From Gammaproteobacteria bacterium (GTDB taxonomy: Bacteria > Pseudomonadota > Gammaproteobacteria > JAJPIJ01), in assembly GCA_021324815.1 (NCBI GenBank), contig JAJPIJ010000044.1, forward strand, positions 1-64,000: a stretch of 64,000 nt of DNA, read 5' to 3'. The notes under the pieces are model-generated. The model searched no databases, was not told where the DNA came from, and saw only the letters and a list, made by a program, of their open reading frames with translations. A program made the position numbers and the translations under genes. Shown here in pieces: positions 17,696 through 27,578 of the stretch. Position 1 is the first letter of the stretch, and every line of letters begins with the position of its first letter.

Positions 17696-19135
17696 ATGCT
17701 TCAAATTCGTGCTTTGCCGCTGCTGGCGGTGGGATTGTGCTGGCTGGCGTCGTCCGTCCCGGCTCAGGCGCGCTCGCTGCCTGAATTCACCAGGCTGGTC
17801 GAGGACAACGGACCGGCGGTGGTGAACATCGCCACCACCTCCAAGGTCGACCGCGGCAGACACGGCCTGCCGCGCGAGTTCCAGATTCCCGACTTGCCCG
17901 AGGACAGCCCGCTCAATGATTTTCTTAACAAGTTCTTCGGACCCGACGGCATTCCCGGCGAGGCGGTGCCCAGCCAGTCGCTCGGATCCGGCTTCATCAT
18001 CTCCAAGGACGGCTACATCATCACCAACTATCACGTGGTGAAGGACGCCGACGAGATTGTGGTGCGGCTGAGCGACAGGCGCGAACTCAAGGCCAAACTC
18101 ATCGGCCAGGACGAGCGCAGCGACATCGCCGTGCTCAAGATCGACGCCACCGATCTGCCCACGGTCAAGCCGGGCAGTTCGACGGATCTCAAGGTCGGCG
18201 AGTGGGTGCTGGCCATCGGCTCGCCCTTCGGGTTCGATCATTCGGCCACCGCCGGCATCGTCAGCGCCAAGGGCCGCACGCTTCCCAATGAAAATTACAC
18301 GCCGTTCATACAGACCGACGTGGCCATCAATCCAGGCAACTCCGGCGGCCCGCTGTTCAACCTGGACGGCGAAGTGGTGGGCGTGAACTCGCAAATCTTC
18401 AGCCGCACCGGTGGATCGGTCGGCATCTCGTTCGCCATACCGATCGAGGTGGTGATGAACGTCTATCAGCAACTGCGCGACAAGGGCACCGTCAGCCGCG
18501 GCTGGCTGGGGGTGCTCATCCAGGACGTCACCCAGGATCTGGCGGAGTCCTTCGGCATGAAAAAGCCGCACGGCGCGCTGGTGTCGAAGGTGGTGCCCGA
18601 CGGTCCCGCCGCCAGGGCCGGCGTGCAGCCGGGCGACGTGGTGGTGGCGTACAACGGCAAGGACATCGACAGTTCCGCCGATCTGCCCCCCCTGGTGGGC
18701 AACTCCCACGTCGGCGATCGCCTGCCGCTGACCGTATTGCGCGACGGGCAGGAGAAAAGGCTGCAAGTCGAGGTGGGGGAACTGCCCAAGGAGGAGCCCC
18801 AGATGCTGGCGACCGATGAAGGCGCCGCGCCCTCCGGCACCCGCAGCGAGCAGTTGAAGATCACGGTCAAGGATCTCAGCAACAGCCAGCGGGAGAAACT
18901 GGATCTCACGGATCAGGGCGTGCTGGTCGACAAGGTGGACCAGGGCCCCGCCTTCAGGGCCGGCATCCGGGAAGGCGACGTCATTTTGATGGTCGACAAC
19001 GAGAAAATTCAAAGCGCGAAACAGTTCAAGGAGGTCGTGGGCCGGCTGGCGTCCGGGAAATCCGTGCCGGTGCTGGTGCAGCGGCGGGGCAATCCGCTGT
19101 TTCTGGCCATGAAGATGCCGCCCAAGAGCGGCTGA
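17696..19135 (+). CDS. mucD: DegP/MucD-type periplasmic serine protease (Do/HtrA)
   Basis: Periplasmic quality-control protease and chaperone, a target and modulator of the sigma-E response. About 479 aa: signal peptide (cleavage near SSVPAQA-R), trypsin-like domain with His about 112 (TNYHVV), Asp about 142 (SDIAVLKID) and Ser about 215 (NPGNSGGPLF), then two PDZ domains (about 270-360 and 385-475). ATG 17696 is preferred to an in-frame TTG at 17690, being correctly spaced from CGGGG at 17684. Last gene of the rpoE operon. Confidence 0.94.
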   Translation: MLQIRALPLLAVGLCWLASSVPAQARSLPEFTRLVEDNGPAVVNIATTSKVDRGRHGLPREFQIPDLPEDSPLNDFLNKFFGPDGIPGEAVPSQSLGSGFIISKDGYIITNYHVVKDADEIVVRLSDRRELKAKLIGQDERSDIAVLKIDATDLPTVKPGSSTDLKVGEWVLAIGSPFGFDHSATAGIVSAKGRTLPNENYTPFIQTDVAINPGNSGGPLFNLDGEVVGVNSQIFSRTGGSVGISFAIPIEVVMNVYQQLRDKGTVSRGWLGVLIQDVTQDLAESFGMKKPHGALVSKVVPDGPAARAGVQPGDVVVAYNGKDIDSSADLPPLVGNSHVGDRLPLTVLRDGQEKRLQVEVGELPKEEPQMLATDEGAAPSGTRSEQLKITVKDLSNSQREKLDLTDQGVLVDKVDQGPAFRAGIREGDVILMVDNEKIQSAKQFKEVVGRLASGKSVPVLVQRRGNPLFLAMKMPPKSG

Positions 19136-19251
19136 GTTCAAGGACTCAAGCGGACTCCGCCGGCCACGGCCGTCGCCGGCGCGCCGCGATCTTCGTGAAG
19201 CGATTTCCGTTTTTTGGAAAGACGGACGGATGACAACCCACAGCCGGATAT

Positions 19252-19279
19252 TTGAGCTGCCGGCGATCTCGGCTAGAAT
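19252..19279 (+). promoter_or_regulatory. sigma-70-type promoter upstream of lepA
   Basis: TTGAGC (19252-19257), a 16-base spacer, and TAGAAT (19274-19279) form a good housekeeping promoter about 85 bases before the lepA start, in the 228-base spacer after mucD. It would separate the lepA-lepB-rnc-era group from the stress operon. Confidence 0.6.
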
Positions 19280-19363
19280 CGCGACCCTGATTACAGGCTG
19301 TGTCCGCAATCAGACGCGCGGGCTGCCCACTGACACCCAACCACCGGAACCCCGCCGCCTGCG

Positions 19364-21160
19364 ATGGAGCACATCCGCAACTTTTCCATCATTGCCCACA
19401 TCGACCACGGCAAATCCACCCTGGCCGACAGGCTCATCGAGGCCTGCGGAGGCTTGAGCGCGCGCGAGATGGAGGATCAGGTGCTGGACTCCATGGATCT
19501 GGAGCGTGAGCGCGGCATCACCATCAAGGCCCAGTGCGTGACGCTGGATTTCAAGGCGGATGACGGCAGGACGTACTGCCTCAATCTGATCGACACCCCC
19601 GGCCACGTGGATTTCGCCTACGAGGTGTCCCGCTCGCTCGCGGCCTGCGAAGGGGCGCTGCTGGGGGTGGACGCGGCCCAGGGCGTGGAGGCGCAGTCCG
19701 TGGCCAACTGCCATACGGCGGTGGACCAGGGGCTGACCGTCCTGCCGGTGCTGAACAAGATCGATCTGCCGGCGGCGGAACCGGAACGCGTGCGCCGCGA
19801 AATCGAGGAGATCATCGGCATCGACGCCAGGGACGCGGTGGCGGTCAGCGCCAAGCTGGGGACGGGCATTCCGGAACTGCTGCACATGCTGGTGCGGCGC
19901 ATCCCGCCGCCCAAGGGCGACCCGATGGCGCCGCTCAAGGCGCTCATCATCGATTCCTGGTTCGACAACTACCTGGGCGTGGTGTCGCTCGTGCGCGTGG
20001 TCGACGGCAGCCTGCGCGTGGGCGGGAAAATGCGGGTCATGTCCACCGGCCGCGATTTTGAAGTCAACCGCGTGGGCGTGTCGACGCCGAAGAAGATCGA
20101 TCGCAAGGAATTGCGCGCCGGCGAGGTGGGCTGGGTCATCGCCGGCGTCAAGGACGTAGACGGCGCGCCGGTGGGCGACACCCTGACCGACAGCGCACGG
20201 CCGGCGGCCACGCCGCTCCCGGGCTTCAAAAAGATCAAGCCGAACGTGTTCGCCGGCTTGTATCCCACCGATCCGGCCGACTATGAATCGCTGCGCGAGG
20301 CGCTGGCCAGGCTGCGGCTCAACGATTCCGCCCTGCATTACGAGCCGGAGAATTCGCAATCGCTGGGGTTCGGGTTCCGCTGCGGTTTTCTGGGCAAACT
20401 GCACATGGAAATCGTGCAGGAGCGTCTGGAGCGGGAATACAACCTGCAATTGATCACGACGGCGCCGACCGTGGTGTACGAGGTGCTGACCACGAAGGGA
20501 GAGGTGATGTATGTGGACAATCCCGCCCGGCTGCCGCCGCAGGGCGGCATCGCCGAGATCCGCGAGCCCATCATCCGCGCCGACATCCTGGTGCCGCAGC
20601 AATACCTGGGGCAGGTCATCACCCTGTGCATCGAGCGTCGCGGCGTGCAGAAAAAACTGCTGTACCTGGGCGGACAGGTGGCGGTGAGTTACGAGCTGCC
20701 GCTCTCCGAAATGGTGCTGGATTTCTTCGACCGCCTGAAATCGGTGAGCCGCGGCTATGCCTCGCTGGATTACAGTTTCGTCGGCTACCGGCACGCGCGG
20801 CTGGTCAAGCTGGACATCCTGATCAACGGCGACCGCGTGGATGCGCTGTCCACCATCGTGCACCAGGAGCAGGCGGCGCGCCGCGGGCGCGAGGTGGCGG
20901 GAAAAATGAAGACGCTCATACCCCGCCAGATGTTCGAGATCGCCATCCAGGCCGCCATCGGGTCGCAGATCGTGGCGCGCGAAACCGTCAAGGCATTGCG
21001 AAAAAACGTGCTGGCGAAATGCTACGGCGGTGACGTCACCCGCAAGCGCAAGCTGCTGGAGAAGCAGAAGGAGGGCAAGCGCCGCATGAAGCAGTTCGGT
21101 ACGGTGGAAATTCCGCAGGAGGCCTTCCTGGCCGTGTTGGATATTGGAAAGGACGGATGA
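19364..21160 (+). CDS. lepA: LepA, elongation factor 4
   Basis: Ribosome-associated translational GTPase of 598 aa, full length. The GTPase motifs are AHIDHGKST (residues 10-18), the switch region RERGIT, DTPGHVD and NKIDLP. Domains II, III and V follow, then the LepA-specific C-terminal domain ending near [20 protein letters not shown]. The final codons overlap lepB. lepA-lepB is a long-conserved pair, and in this order it is followed by rnc and era. Confidence 0.97.
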   Translation: MEHIRNFSIIAHIDHGKSTLADRLIEACGGLSAREMEDQVLDSMDLERERGITIKAQCVTLDFKADDGRTYCLNLIDTPGHVDFAYEVSRSLAACEGALLGVDAAQGVEAQSVANCHTAVDQGLTVLPVLNKIDLPAAEPERVRREIEEIIGIDARDAVAVSAKLGTGIPELLHMLVRRIPPPKGDPMAPLKALIIDSWFDNYLGVVSLVRVVDGSLRVGGKMRVMSTGRDFEVNRVGVSTPKKIDRKELRAGEVGWVIAGVKDVDGAPVGDTLTDSARPAATPLPGFKKIKPNVFAGLYPTDPADYESLREALARLRLNDSALHYEPENSQSLGFGFRCGFLGKLHMEIVQERLEREYNLQLITTAPTVVYEVLTTKGEVMYVDNPARLPPQGGIAEIREPIIRADILVPQQYLGQVITLCIERRGVQKKLLYLGGQVAVSYELPLSEMVLDFFDRLKSVSRGYASLDYSFVGYRHARLVKLDILINGDRVDALSTIVHQEQAARRGREVAGKMKTLIPRQMFEIAIQAAIGSQIVARETVKALRKNVLAKCYGGDVTRKRKLLEKQKEGKRRMKQFGTVEIPQEAFLAVLDIGKDG

Positions 21161-21945
21161 CAATGCACTCAAGCATGGATTTTGGACTGGTGCTGACGGT
21201 ATTGACCCTGGTCAGCGGCGGCCTGTGGGCGGTGGATGCGTGGGTGTTCGCCCCCCGTCGCGGCAGGCTGCGCCGGCCGGATGGCGCGACGCCCGCGCGA
21301 CCGTGGTGGGCGGACTACGCGCAATCCTTCTTCCCCGTGTTTCTGGTGGTGTTGCTGCTGCGGTCGTTCCTGGTGGAACCCTTCCGCATCCCCTCCGGCT
21401 CGATGATGCCCACGCTGCTGGACGGCGATTTCATCCTGGTGAATAAATATGTCTACGGCCTGCGCCTGCCGGTCGTGAACTGGAAGGTGCTCGATTTGGG
21501 CAGGCCGCATCGCGGCGACGTGATTGTGTTCAGGTATCCCGTGGACGGCAAAACACCCTTCATCAAGCGGGTCATCGGCCTGCCCGGTGATCACGTGGTC
21601 TACCAGGACAGGACGCTGTATATCAACAATGAAAAAATCGCGGTCGAGGAAACCGGAATATACGAAGGCAGGGGGCGCTATGTCAGCCACACCGGCGCCT
21701 CGGTATGTCTTGAGCACTTGGACGGCGTCGATCACAGCATTCTGCTGTTCCCCGAGCGGCCGCCGCGGAACGCGGATATAATCGTTCCGCCGGACAGTTA
21801 CTTCGTCATGGGCGACAATCGCGACAACAGCATGGACAGCCGTTTTTGGGGCGAGGTTCCCGACGCCAACATTGTCGGCAAGGCCATCCTGATCTGGATG
21901 AACCTGGACTGGGAATGGAGCCGCCTTGGCAGTCGCATCAAGTAA
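21157..21945 (+). CDS. lepB: LepB, signal peptidase I
   Basis: Inner-membrane protease that removes signal peptides from exported preproteins. The 262-aa protein has membrane segments at about 4-22 and 55-72. The catalytic Ser is about 82 (PSGSMMPTL) and the Lys about 137 ([11 protein letters not shown]); the C-terminal box [14 protein letters not shown] is present. ATG 21157 overlaps the lepA stop, with an alternative ATG two codons downstream. Co-transcribed with lepA and the DUF4845 gene. Confidence 0.95.
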   Translation: MTMHSSMDFGLVLTVLTLVSGGLWAVDAWVFAPRRGRLRRPDGATPARPWWADYAQSFFPVFLVVLLLRSFLVEPFRIPSGSMMPTLLDGDFILVNKYVYGLRLPVVNWKVLDLGRPHRGDVIVFRYPVDGKTPFIKRVIGLPGDHVVYQDRTLYINNEKIAVEETGIYEGRGRYVSHTGASVCLEHLDGVDHSILLFPERPPRNADIIVPPDSYFVMGDNRDNSMDSRFWGEVPDANIVGKAILIWMNLDWEWSRLGSRIK

Positions 21946-21973
21946 AACCACGACCGGACTCAGAGGAGGGTTT

Positions 21974-22369
21974 ATGTCAGCACATCGTCATCAGCAAGGT
22001 TTCACCTTCATCGGCTTCCTCATGGTGGCAATCCTGGTTGCCTTTTTCGCCTTTGTGGCGCTGCGGCTTTTCCCCATTTACTCGGAAAAATTCGCGGTGA
22101 TACAGTCCATGAAGTCCGTGGCCAACATGCCCAACATCGGCGCGGCCTCGCCTTCGGAAATCCAGAAGGACCTGATGAATAATTTTGTCATCCAGGGCAT
22201 CGATGAAAAATTCATCAAGACCCTCAAGGATGAACTGACCATAGACAAGGACGAGGACGGCAATCGCACCATGACGCTGGAATACGAGATACGAAACAAC
22301 TTCTACGGCGATTTGGATCTGGCGCTGAATTTCAGCTACACCGTCATCCTGCCGGTGAAGGATCAATAA
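21974..22369 (+). CDS. DUF4845 family membrane protein
   Basis: A 131-aa protein of unknown function with one N-terminal membrane helix that looks pilin-like (QQGFTFIGFLMVAILVAFF, about residues 7-25) and an extracytoplasmic remainder with KDLMNNFVIQGID. The start at 21974 follows GAGGAGGG; a longer frame overlaps lepB. A DUF4845 gene at this place, between lepB and rnc, is usual in beta- and gammaproteobacteria. Role unknown; the location suggests a link with export or the envelope (inference). Confidence 0.85.
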   Translation: MSAHRHQQGFTFIGFLMVAILVAFFAFVALRLFPIYSEKFAVIQSMKSVANMPNIGAASPSEIQKDLMNNFVIQGIDEKFIKTLKDELTIDKDEDGNRTMTLEYEIRNNFYGDLDLALNFSYTVILPVKDQ

Positions 22370-22378
22370 CCGCCCTTG

Positions 22379-23060
22379 ATGCTGACGGATCCGCAACGAC
22401 TGCAGCAGTGCGCCGACAGAATCGGCCATCGATTTGGAAATGTCGAATTGCTGCGCTCGGCGCTGACTCACCGCAGCGCCGGCGCCGGCCACAATGAACG
22501 CCTGGAATTCCTGGGTGACGCCGTTTTGAATCTTTTCATCACCCAGGAGCTTTACGATCGCTTCCCGGACCGACGAGGGCCGTCTGACCCGCCGCCGGGC
22601 CGCGCTGGTGAGGCGCGAAACCCTGGCGCAGATCGCCCGGCGACTCGACCTGGGTGAATTCCTCAGGCTGGGCGGGGGTGAGCTGAAGAGCGGCGGCGGC
22701 CGTCGCGCATCCATTCTCGCCGATGCGCTGGAGGCCGTCATCGGCGCCGTTTATCTCGACGCCGGTTTTGATTCCTGCGCCCGGACCCTGCGGCGGCTGT
22801 ATGGCGCCATGATCGCCGACGCGACCCTCGAGGCCGCCGCCAAGGATCCCAAGACCCGGCTGCAGGAATACCTGCAGGCCAGACGTCTGCCGCTGCCCGT
22901 GTATCATCTGAAGGCCACGGAGGGCGGGGCGCACCAGCAGTGGTTCATTGTGGAATGCGAAACCTCGGCGCTCCCGGGGACGTGGCAGGGTCGCGGCGGC
23001 AGCCGTCGCGCGGCGGAGCAGGCGGCGGCGGAACTGGTGTTGACGCGGCTTGGAGCCTGA
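22379..23060 (+). CDS. rnc: Rnc, ribonuclease III (reading frame broken near 22571)
   Basis: Double-strand-specific RNase that processes rRNA precursors. Both halves are clearly one gene. The first frame gives the active-site motif [13 protein letters not shown] and runs to RFPD. From about 22571 the continuation [19 protein letters not shown], then [15 protein letters not shown] (second active site) and the dsRNA-binding domain ([11 protein letters not shown] ... SSRR-like AEQAAAEL), is in another frame. One extra base, or two missing, at GGACCGACGAG explains it. As read, the first frame would end at 22657 with a nonsense tail. All other catalytic residues are intact, which favours a sequencing error or a very recent mutation. 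era follows with overlap. Confidence 0.88.
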
Positions 23061-23985
23061 GCGGACGTTGGCGGCTTCCCCCCGGGAGGACGCGGCGGCG
23101 GCGCAGCGCTGCGGCTACGTCGTCATCGTCGGGCGTCCGAACGTCGGCAAATCCACCCTGTTGAACAGACTCGTCGGGCACAAGCTCAGCATCACCTCGC
23201 GCAAGCCGCAGACCACCCGCCACGCCCTGCTCGGGATCAAGACCCGCGCGGAAAACCAGATTCTCTACGTGGATACGCCGGGACTGCATCGCGGTCCCGA
23301 AAGGCAGCTGGGCCACTGCCTCAACCGCGAAGCCCTGCGGGTGCTGCGCGATGTCGACGTGGTCCTGTTTCTCATCGAGGCGGCGGGCTGGCACAAGGGG
23401 GATGACCATGTGCAGGAGCAACTGCGGGACGTTCATGCGCCGGTGCTGCTGTTGCCGAACAAGGTGGATAAACTGAAGCGGAAGGGCGAGTTGCTGCCGC
23501 TGCTGAAGCAGGTGGAGACGCGCGGCGCGTGGGCGGAAATCATCCCCGTCTCCGCCCGCCGGGGGGACAATCTGGATCGCCTGGAGGAGGCGATCTGCCG
23601 CCACCTGCCGCGGCAGACATGGCTGTATCCCCCGGATCAGCTCAGCGATCGTCCGGAGCGGTTTTTCGCCGCGGAAATCGTCCGCGAGAAGCTGGTGCGC
23701 AACCTGGAGCAGGAACTGCCATACCACACCGCCGTCGTCGTGGACAAATACGAGGAGTCCGCCCGCGGCGTGCGCGTGGACGCCACCATCTGGGTGGAGC
23801 GGCCGGGGCAGAAGGCGATCGTGATCGGCAGGCGGGGCGCCATGCTCAAGCTCATCGGCGAGCGCGCCCGGCGCGACATTGAAGCCCTGGTCGGCAGGCG
23901 CGTTCACCTCAAGACGTGGGTCAAGGTGCGCAGCGGCTGGACCGATGACGCCCGCAGGCTGCGCGAACTTGGATTGTCCCGATGA
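23050..23985 (+). CDS. era: Era, ribosome-assembly GTPase
   Basis: Essential GTPase that binds 16S rRNA and helps 30S maturation. Up to 311 aa: GTPase motifs GRPNVGKSTL, DTPGLH and NKVDK, then a C-terminal KH domain (RGVRVDATIWVERPGQKAIV onward). The start is uncertain. TTG 23050 overlaps the rnc end and TTG 23068 gives a slightly shorter protein; neither has a strong ribosome site, consistent with coupling to rnc. It sits in the usual rnc-era-recO order. Confidence 0.95.
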   Translation: MEPERTLAASPREDAAAAQRCGYVVIVGRPNVGKSTLLNRLVGHKLSITSRKPQTTRHALLGIKTRAENQILYVDTPGLHRGPERQLGHCLNREALRVLRDVDVVLFLIEAAGWHKGDDHVQEQLRDVHAPVLLLPNKVDKLKRKGELLPLLKQVETRGAWAEIIPVSARRGDNLDRLEEAICRHLPRQTWLYPPDQLSDRPERFFAAEIVREKLVRNLEQELPYHTAVVVDKYEESARGVRVDATIWVERPGQKAIVIGRRGAMLKLIGERARRDIEALVGRRVHLKTWVKVRSGWTDDARRLRELGLSR

Positions 23986-24012
23986 AGCGCCGGCCATGAG
24001 GGGTGTCTCATA

Positions 24013-24717
24013 ATGCGGACAGACTGGCATCCGGCCTTCCTGCTGCACCGGCGGAACTACCAGGAAAGCAGCTATATCGTGGAGATGCTGTCCTCCAGGC
24101 ATGGACGCGTGGCGCTGATCGCCAAGGGAGCGGCCCGTCCGCCGACCAAGGGGGGCGGAGGCAGGGCTGCCGCCCTGCAACCTTTTCAAATGCTCAACGT
24201 GGCCTGGGCTGGCAGGGGCGAACTGCCGGTGCTGACGGGGGTGGAGTCCGTGGGGCCCGTGCATCTGGGCGCGTCCAGACTGCTGAACGGGTTTTACATG
24301 AATGAACTGCTGCTGCGGCTGCTGCATCGTTCCGATCCGCAGCCGGAGTTGTTCGAGATCTACCACCAGGCGCTGCGCGAACTCGGCGTCGAGGAGCGGC
24401 CGGAATGGCCGCTGCGGCGGTTTGAAGTCCGGCTGCTGCGCGCCATCGGCTATGCGCCGATCCTGGATCGCGACGCGGTGACGGGTCTCCCCGTGCAAAA
24501 CGACAGGCGTTACGGTTACCGCGTAAGCCAGGGGCCGAGCACCGCGTGGGAGCATGACGACGATGCCATTGCCGTCAGCGGTGCGGGCTTGCGGGCCCTG
24601 GCGGGCGGCGAGCCGCCGGCGCGCGAGCTGTGGCCCGAACTCAAGCGGCTTTTGCGCGGCCTGCTCGCCGTGCATCTGGGTGACAGGCCGCTGACCACCC
24701 GCGCCTGGGTGCGCTGA
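24013..24717 (+). CDS. recO: RecO, recombination mediator
   Basis: The 234-aa protein works with RecR to load RecA on SSB-coated DNA in gap repair. It has the N-terminal OB fold (PAFLLHRRNYQESSYIVEML, then GRVALIAKGAARPP) and the alpha-helical C-terminal domain (LNGFYMNELLLRLLHRSDP). Length matches the family. 27 bases separate it from era, and it is probably the last gene of the lepA-rnc-era run before the pdxJ promoter region. Confidence 0.93.
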   Translation: MRTDWHPAFLLHRRNYQESSYIVEMLSSRHGRVALIAKGAARPPTKGGGGRAAALQPFQMLNVAWAGRGELPVLTGVESVGPVHLGASRLLNGFYMNELLLRLLHRSDPQPELFEIYHQALRELGVEERPEWPLRRFEVRLLRAIGYAPILDRDAVTGLPVQNDRRYGYRVSQGPSTAWEHDDDAIAVSGAGLRALAGGEPPARELWPELKRLLRGLLAVHLGDRPLTTRAWVR

Positions 24718-24783
24718 CCACCGGCTGGCAAGCTGTTGCGAAAGCCGCCCGTGTCGTTGCTGTTCACGTGTAAAGACTCACTG

Positions 24784-24789
24784 TAGAAT
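24784..24789 (+). promoter_or_regulatory. possible -10 box upstream of pdxJ
   Basis: TAGAAT lies 35 bases before the pdxJ start in the 107-base recO-pdxJ spacer. The -35 is poor (TTCACG only 15 bases away, or TTGCTG 21 away), so this is a weak call. Confidence 0.3.
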
Positions 24790-24824
24790 GCACGCCTTTT
24801 TGAACCAACCCCAATTCAATACGC

Positions 24825-25562
24825 ATGCCCTCAACGGCGCCATTGCTGGGTGTAAACATTGATCACGTCGCCACGCTGCGGCAGGCGCGGCGCACGTCCT
24901 ATCCCTCGCCGCTGGACGCCGCGTTGCTGGCCGAGGAGGCCGGCGCGGATCTCATCACGGTGCATTTGCGCGAGGATCGACGCCACATTCAGGAGGATGA
25001 CGTGCATCGATTGATGGCGGCGCTGAGGATTCGATTGAACCTGGAAATGGCGATGACCGAGGACATGATCGTATTCGTCACGCGGCTGAAGCCCGCGGAT
25101 TGCTGCCTGGTGCCGGAGCGCCGCGAGGAGCTGACCACCGAGGGCGGCCTGGACGTGGCCGGCCGGGTCGATCAAGTGCGGCCGGCCTGTGATCGGATCA
25201 CCGCGGCCGGCGTGCGGCTGTCGCTGTTCATCGATCCCGATCCAGCGCAGGTGGAGGCGGCCCGCGAGACCGGCGCGCCGGTGGTCGAGCTGCACACCGG
25301 ACATTATGCCAATGCCGCCACGCCGGGGGAGCGGGAGCGGGAATTGAATCGCATTCGTGAGGCCGCGCGCCGGGCGCGGGCCATCGGCCTGCAGGTCAAT
25401 GCCGGCCACGGCCTGCATTATGAAAACGTCTCGCCCATCGCCGCCCTGCCGGAGATCCGCGAATTGAACATCGGCCACTCGATCATTTCCCGCGCCGTGA
25501 TGAGCGGGCTGCCCGCGGCGGTGCGCGAGATGAAACTGTGCTTGCGGCGGGCGCGCGCATGA
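24825..25562 (+). CDS. pdxJ: PdxJ, pyridoxine 5'-phosphate synthase
   Basis: Condenses 1-deoxyxylulose-5-phosphate with 3-hydroxy-1-aminoacetone phosphate to pyridoxine 5'-phosphate in vitamin B6 synthesis. The 245-aa TIM barrel opens with [19 protein letters not shown] and has the [18 protein letters not shown] and [12 protein letters not shown] motifs that hold active-site residues. Full length. The stop overlaps the acpS start in ATGA. pdxJ-acpS is a conserved pair in this part of gammaproteobacterial chromosomes. Confidence 0.96.
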   Translation: MPSTAPLLGVNIDHVATLRQARRTSYPSPLDAALLAEEAGADLITVHLREDRRHIQEDDVHRLMAALRIRLNLEMAMTEDMIVFVTRLKPADCCLVPERREELTTEGGLDVAGRVDQVRPACDRITAAGVRLSLFIDPDPAQVEAARETGAPVVELHTGHYANAATPGERERELNRIREAARRARAIGLQVNAGHGLHYENVSPIAALPEIRELNIGHSIISRAVMSGLPAAVREMKLCLRRARA

Positions 25563-25939
25563 TCTTCGGCGTCGGCGTGGATATGGTGGAGGTGGCGCGC
25601 ATCGAGTCGGCGCGGAGGCGCTTTGGACGGCGCCTGGCGCGGCGCCTGCTCGCGCCCGAGGAAATGCGTGAATACATGCGTTCCAACCGGCCATCGCGGT
25701 TTCTCGCCAAGCGGTTTGCCGCCAAGGAGGCGCTGGTCAAGGCGCTGGGCAGCGGCATCGGACGCGTGCTTTCCTGGCGGTCCATCCGCATCGCGCACGA
25801 CCGGCGGGGACGGCCGTATTTCGACCCCGGCGCCCATTTGGGCCGCGTGCTGGATCGTCATCGGATCGCGGCGAGCCATTTGAGCATTGCCGACGAGCGC
25901 GGCTACGCGCTGGCCTTCGTCATTCTGGAGCGCGCCTAG
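25559..25939 (+). CDS. acpS: AcpS, holo-[acyl-carrier-protein] synthase
   Basis: Transfers 4'-phosphopantetheine from CoA to the serine of acyl carrier protein (acpP lies at 37489 in this window). The 126-aa protein has the Mg-binding [11 protein letters not shown] motif at the N-terminus and [13 protein letters not shown] in the middle. ATG 25559 matches the family start; a longer frame adds seven unsupported residues. Overlaps pdxJ by four bases and abuts prfC directly. Confidence 0.94.
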   Translation: MIFGVGVDMVEVARIESARRRFGRRLARRLLAPEEMREYMRSNRPSRFLAKRFAAKEALVKALGSGIGRVLSWRSIRIAHDRRGRPYFDPGAHLGRVLDRHRIAASHLSIADERGYALAFVILERA

Positions 25940-27568
25940 TTGAGCATCCGCGCATCCCCCATCCGCCGGCCCGCGCCGGCGACGCCGGCGGAGGCCATCC
26001 GCGCCGAGATCAGCCGGCGGCGCACGTTCGCCATCATCTCGCATCCGGACGCCGGCAAGACCACGCTGACGGAGAAGCTGCTGCTGCTCGGCGGCGCCAT
26101 CCAGATCGCCGGCACCGTCAAGGGCCGCAAGAGCTCGCGCCACGCCACCTCGGACTGGATGGAGATCGAAAAACAACGCGGCATCTCCGTGACTTCCTCG
26201 GTGATGCAGTTCCACTATCGCGATTGCGTCATCAATCTGCTGGACACGCCGGGCCACGGGGATTTTTCCGAGGACACCTATCGCACGCTGACGGCGGTGG
26301 ACTCGGCGCTGATGGTCATCGACGCCGCCAAGGGCGTGGAGGAGCGGACCATCAAGCTGCTGGAGGTGTGCCGGCTGCGCGACACCCCCATCATCACCTT
26401 CATCAACAAGCTGGATCGCGAGAGCCGCGACCCGCTGGAATTGCTGGACGAGATCGAACGTATTCTGCGCATCCAGTGCGCGCCGGTGACCTGGCCGCTG
26501 GGCTCGGGCAGGGACTTCCGCGGCGTCGTTCATCTCCAGGATCATCGCGTGCGGCTCATCCGCTCGCGCGGGGGCGGCGAGGCGGGCGAGGGCTGTCTGG
26601 TGGACGGCCTGGAGCATCCCGAAGTACAGGCCGCCCTCGCCTGGCAGGGTGACGGCGTGAAGGAGGCGCTGGAACTGGCCCGCGCGGCCGCCACCGCGCC
26701 GGACGAGGCCGCCTTCCTCGCCGGCAAACAGACGCCGGTGCTGTTCGGCTCGGCCCTGAACAGCTTCGGCGTGCGGGAGTTGCTGGATTATTTCGTGGCC
26801 CACGCGCCGCCGCCGCGCCACCGCGGCACCCTGACTCGCGTCGTGGATCCCATGGAGGAGAAATTCAGCGGCTTCGTGTTCAAAATCCAGGCCAACATGG
26901 ATCCGGCGCACCACGATCGCATCGCCTTCGTTCGCATCTGCTCCGGCCGCTATCACGACGGGATGCGCGTGCGTCAGGTGCGCACCGGCAGGGACATGGC
27001 GTTGCAGGGGGCGCTGCGCTTCATGGCCCGGGATCGCGACGCGACGGAGACCGCCTGGGCCGGCGACATCATCGGCCTGCACAATCACGGCACGATTCAG
27101 ATCGGCGACACCTTCACCCAGGGCGAAAATCTGAAATTCACCGGCATTCCCCATTTTGCGCCGGAATTGTTCCGACGCGTCGTGCTGCGGGACCCCCTGC
27201 GCATGAAGGCGCTGCAAAAAGGCCTCACGCAGCTGAGCGAGGAGGGCACCACCCAGATGTTCCGCCCGCTGGCGGGCAACGAGTTGATTCTAGGCGCGGT
27301 GGGGATGTTGCAATTTGAAGTCGTCGCCTGGCGGTTGCAACATGAATACGGCGTGCAGTGCGGCTTCGAGCAGGTCCCCATCGCCGCGGCACGATGGGTG
27401 GGATGCGTCGACAGCGGCCGCTTGAAACAGTTTGAGGAAAAACTGTACGCGCATCTGGCGCGAGACGCCACCGGCAGTCTGGCCTATCTCGCGCCCAGCC
27501 GCGTGCATCTGGAATTGACCCTGGAACGCTGGCCGGAGGTACGGTTCCACACCTCCCGCGAACACTGA
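25940..27568 (+). CDS. prfC: PrfC, peptide chain release factor 3
   Basis: Translational GTPase that recycles RF1 and RF2 after termination. The 542-aa protein has [16 protein letters not shown] (P-loop), [16 protein letters not shown] and NKLDRE, then the beta-barrel domain II and C-terminal domain III. It starts with TTG directly after the acpS stop, giving a slightly longer basic N-terminus than E. coli RF3 (529 aa). Likely the end of a pdxJ-acpS-prfC operon, converging on rne with a ten-base gap. Confidence 0.95.
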   Translation: MSIRASPIRRPAPATPAEAIRAEISRRRTFAIISHPDAGKTTLTEKLLLLGGAIQIAGTVKGRKSSRHATSDWMEIEKQRGISVTSSVMQFHYRDCVINLLDTPGHGDFSEDTYRTLTAVDSALMVIDAAKGVEERTIKLLEVCRLRDTPIITFINKLDRESRDPLELLDEIERILRIQCAPVTWPLGSGRDFRGVVHLQDHRVRLIRSRGGGEAGEGCLVDGLEHPEVQAALAWQGDGVKEALELARAAATAPDEAAFLAGKQTPVLFGSALNSFGVRELLDYFVAHAPPPRHRGTLTRVVDPMEEKFSGFVFKIQANMDPAHHDRIAFVRICSGRYHDGMRVRQVRTGRDMALQGALRFMARDRDATETAWAGDIIGLHNHGTIQIGDTFTQGENLKFTGIPHFAPELFRRVVLRDPLRMKALQKGLTQLSEEGTTQMFRPLAGNELILGAVGMLQFEVVAWRLQHEYGVQCGFEQVPIAAARWVGCVDSGRLKQFEEKLYAHLARDATGSLAYLAPSRVHLELTLERWPEVRFHTSREH

Positions 27569-27578
27569 AGCCGGCGCG

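Noticed and set aside
22560..22600. Programmed frameshift in rnc
   Set aside because: No slippery heptamer or downstream structure is evident, and RNase III is not known to use frameshifting.
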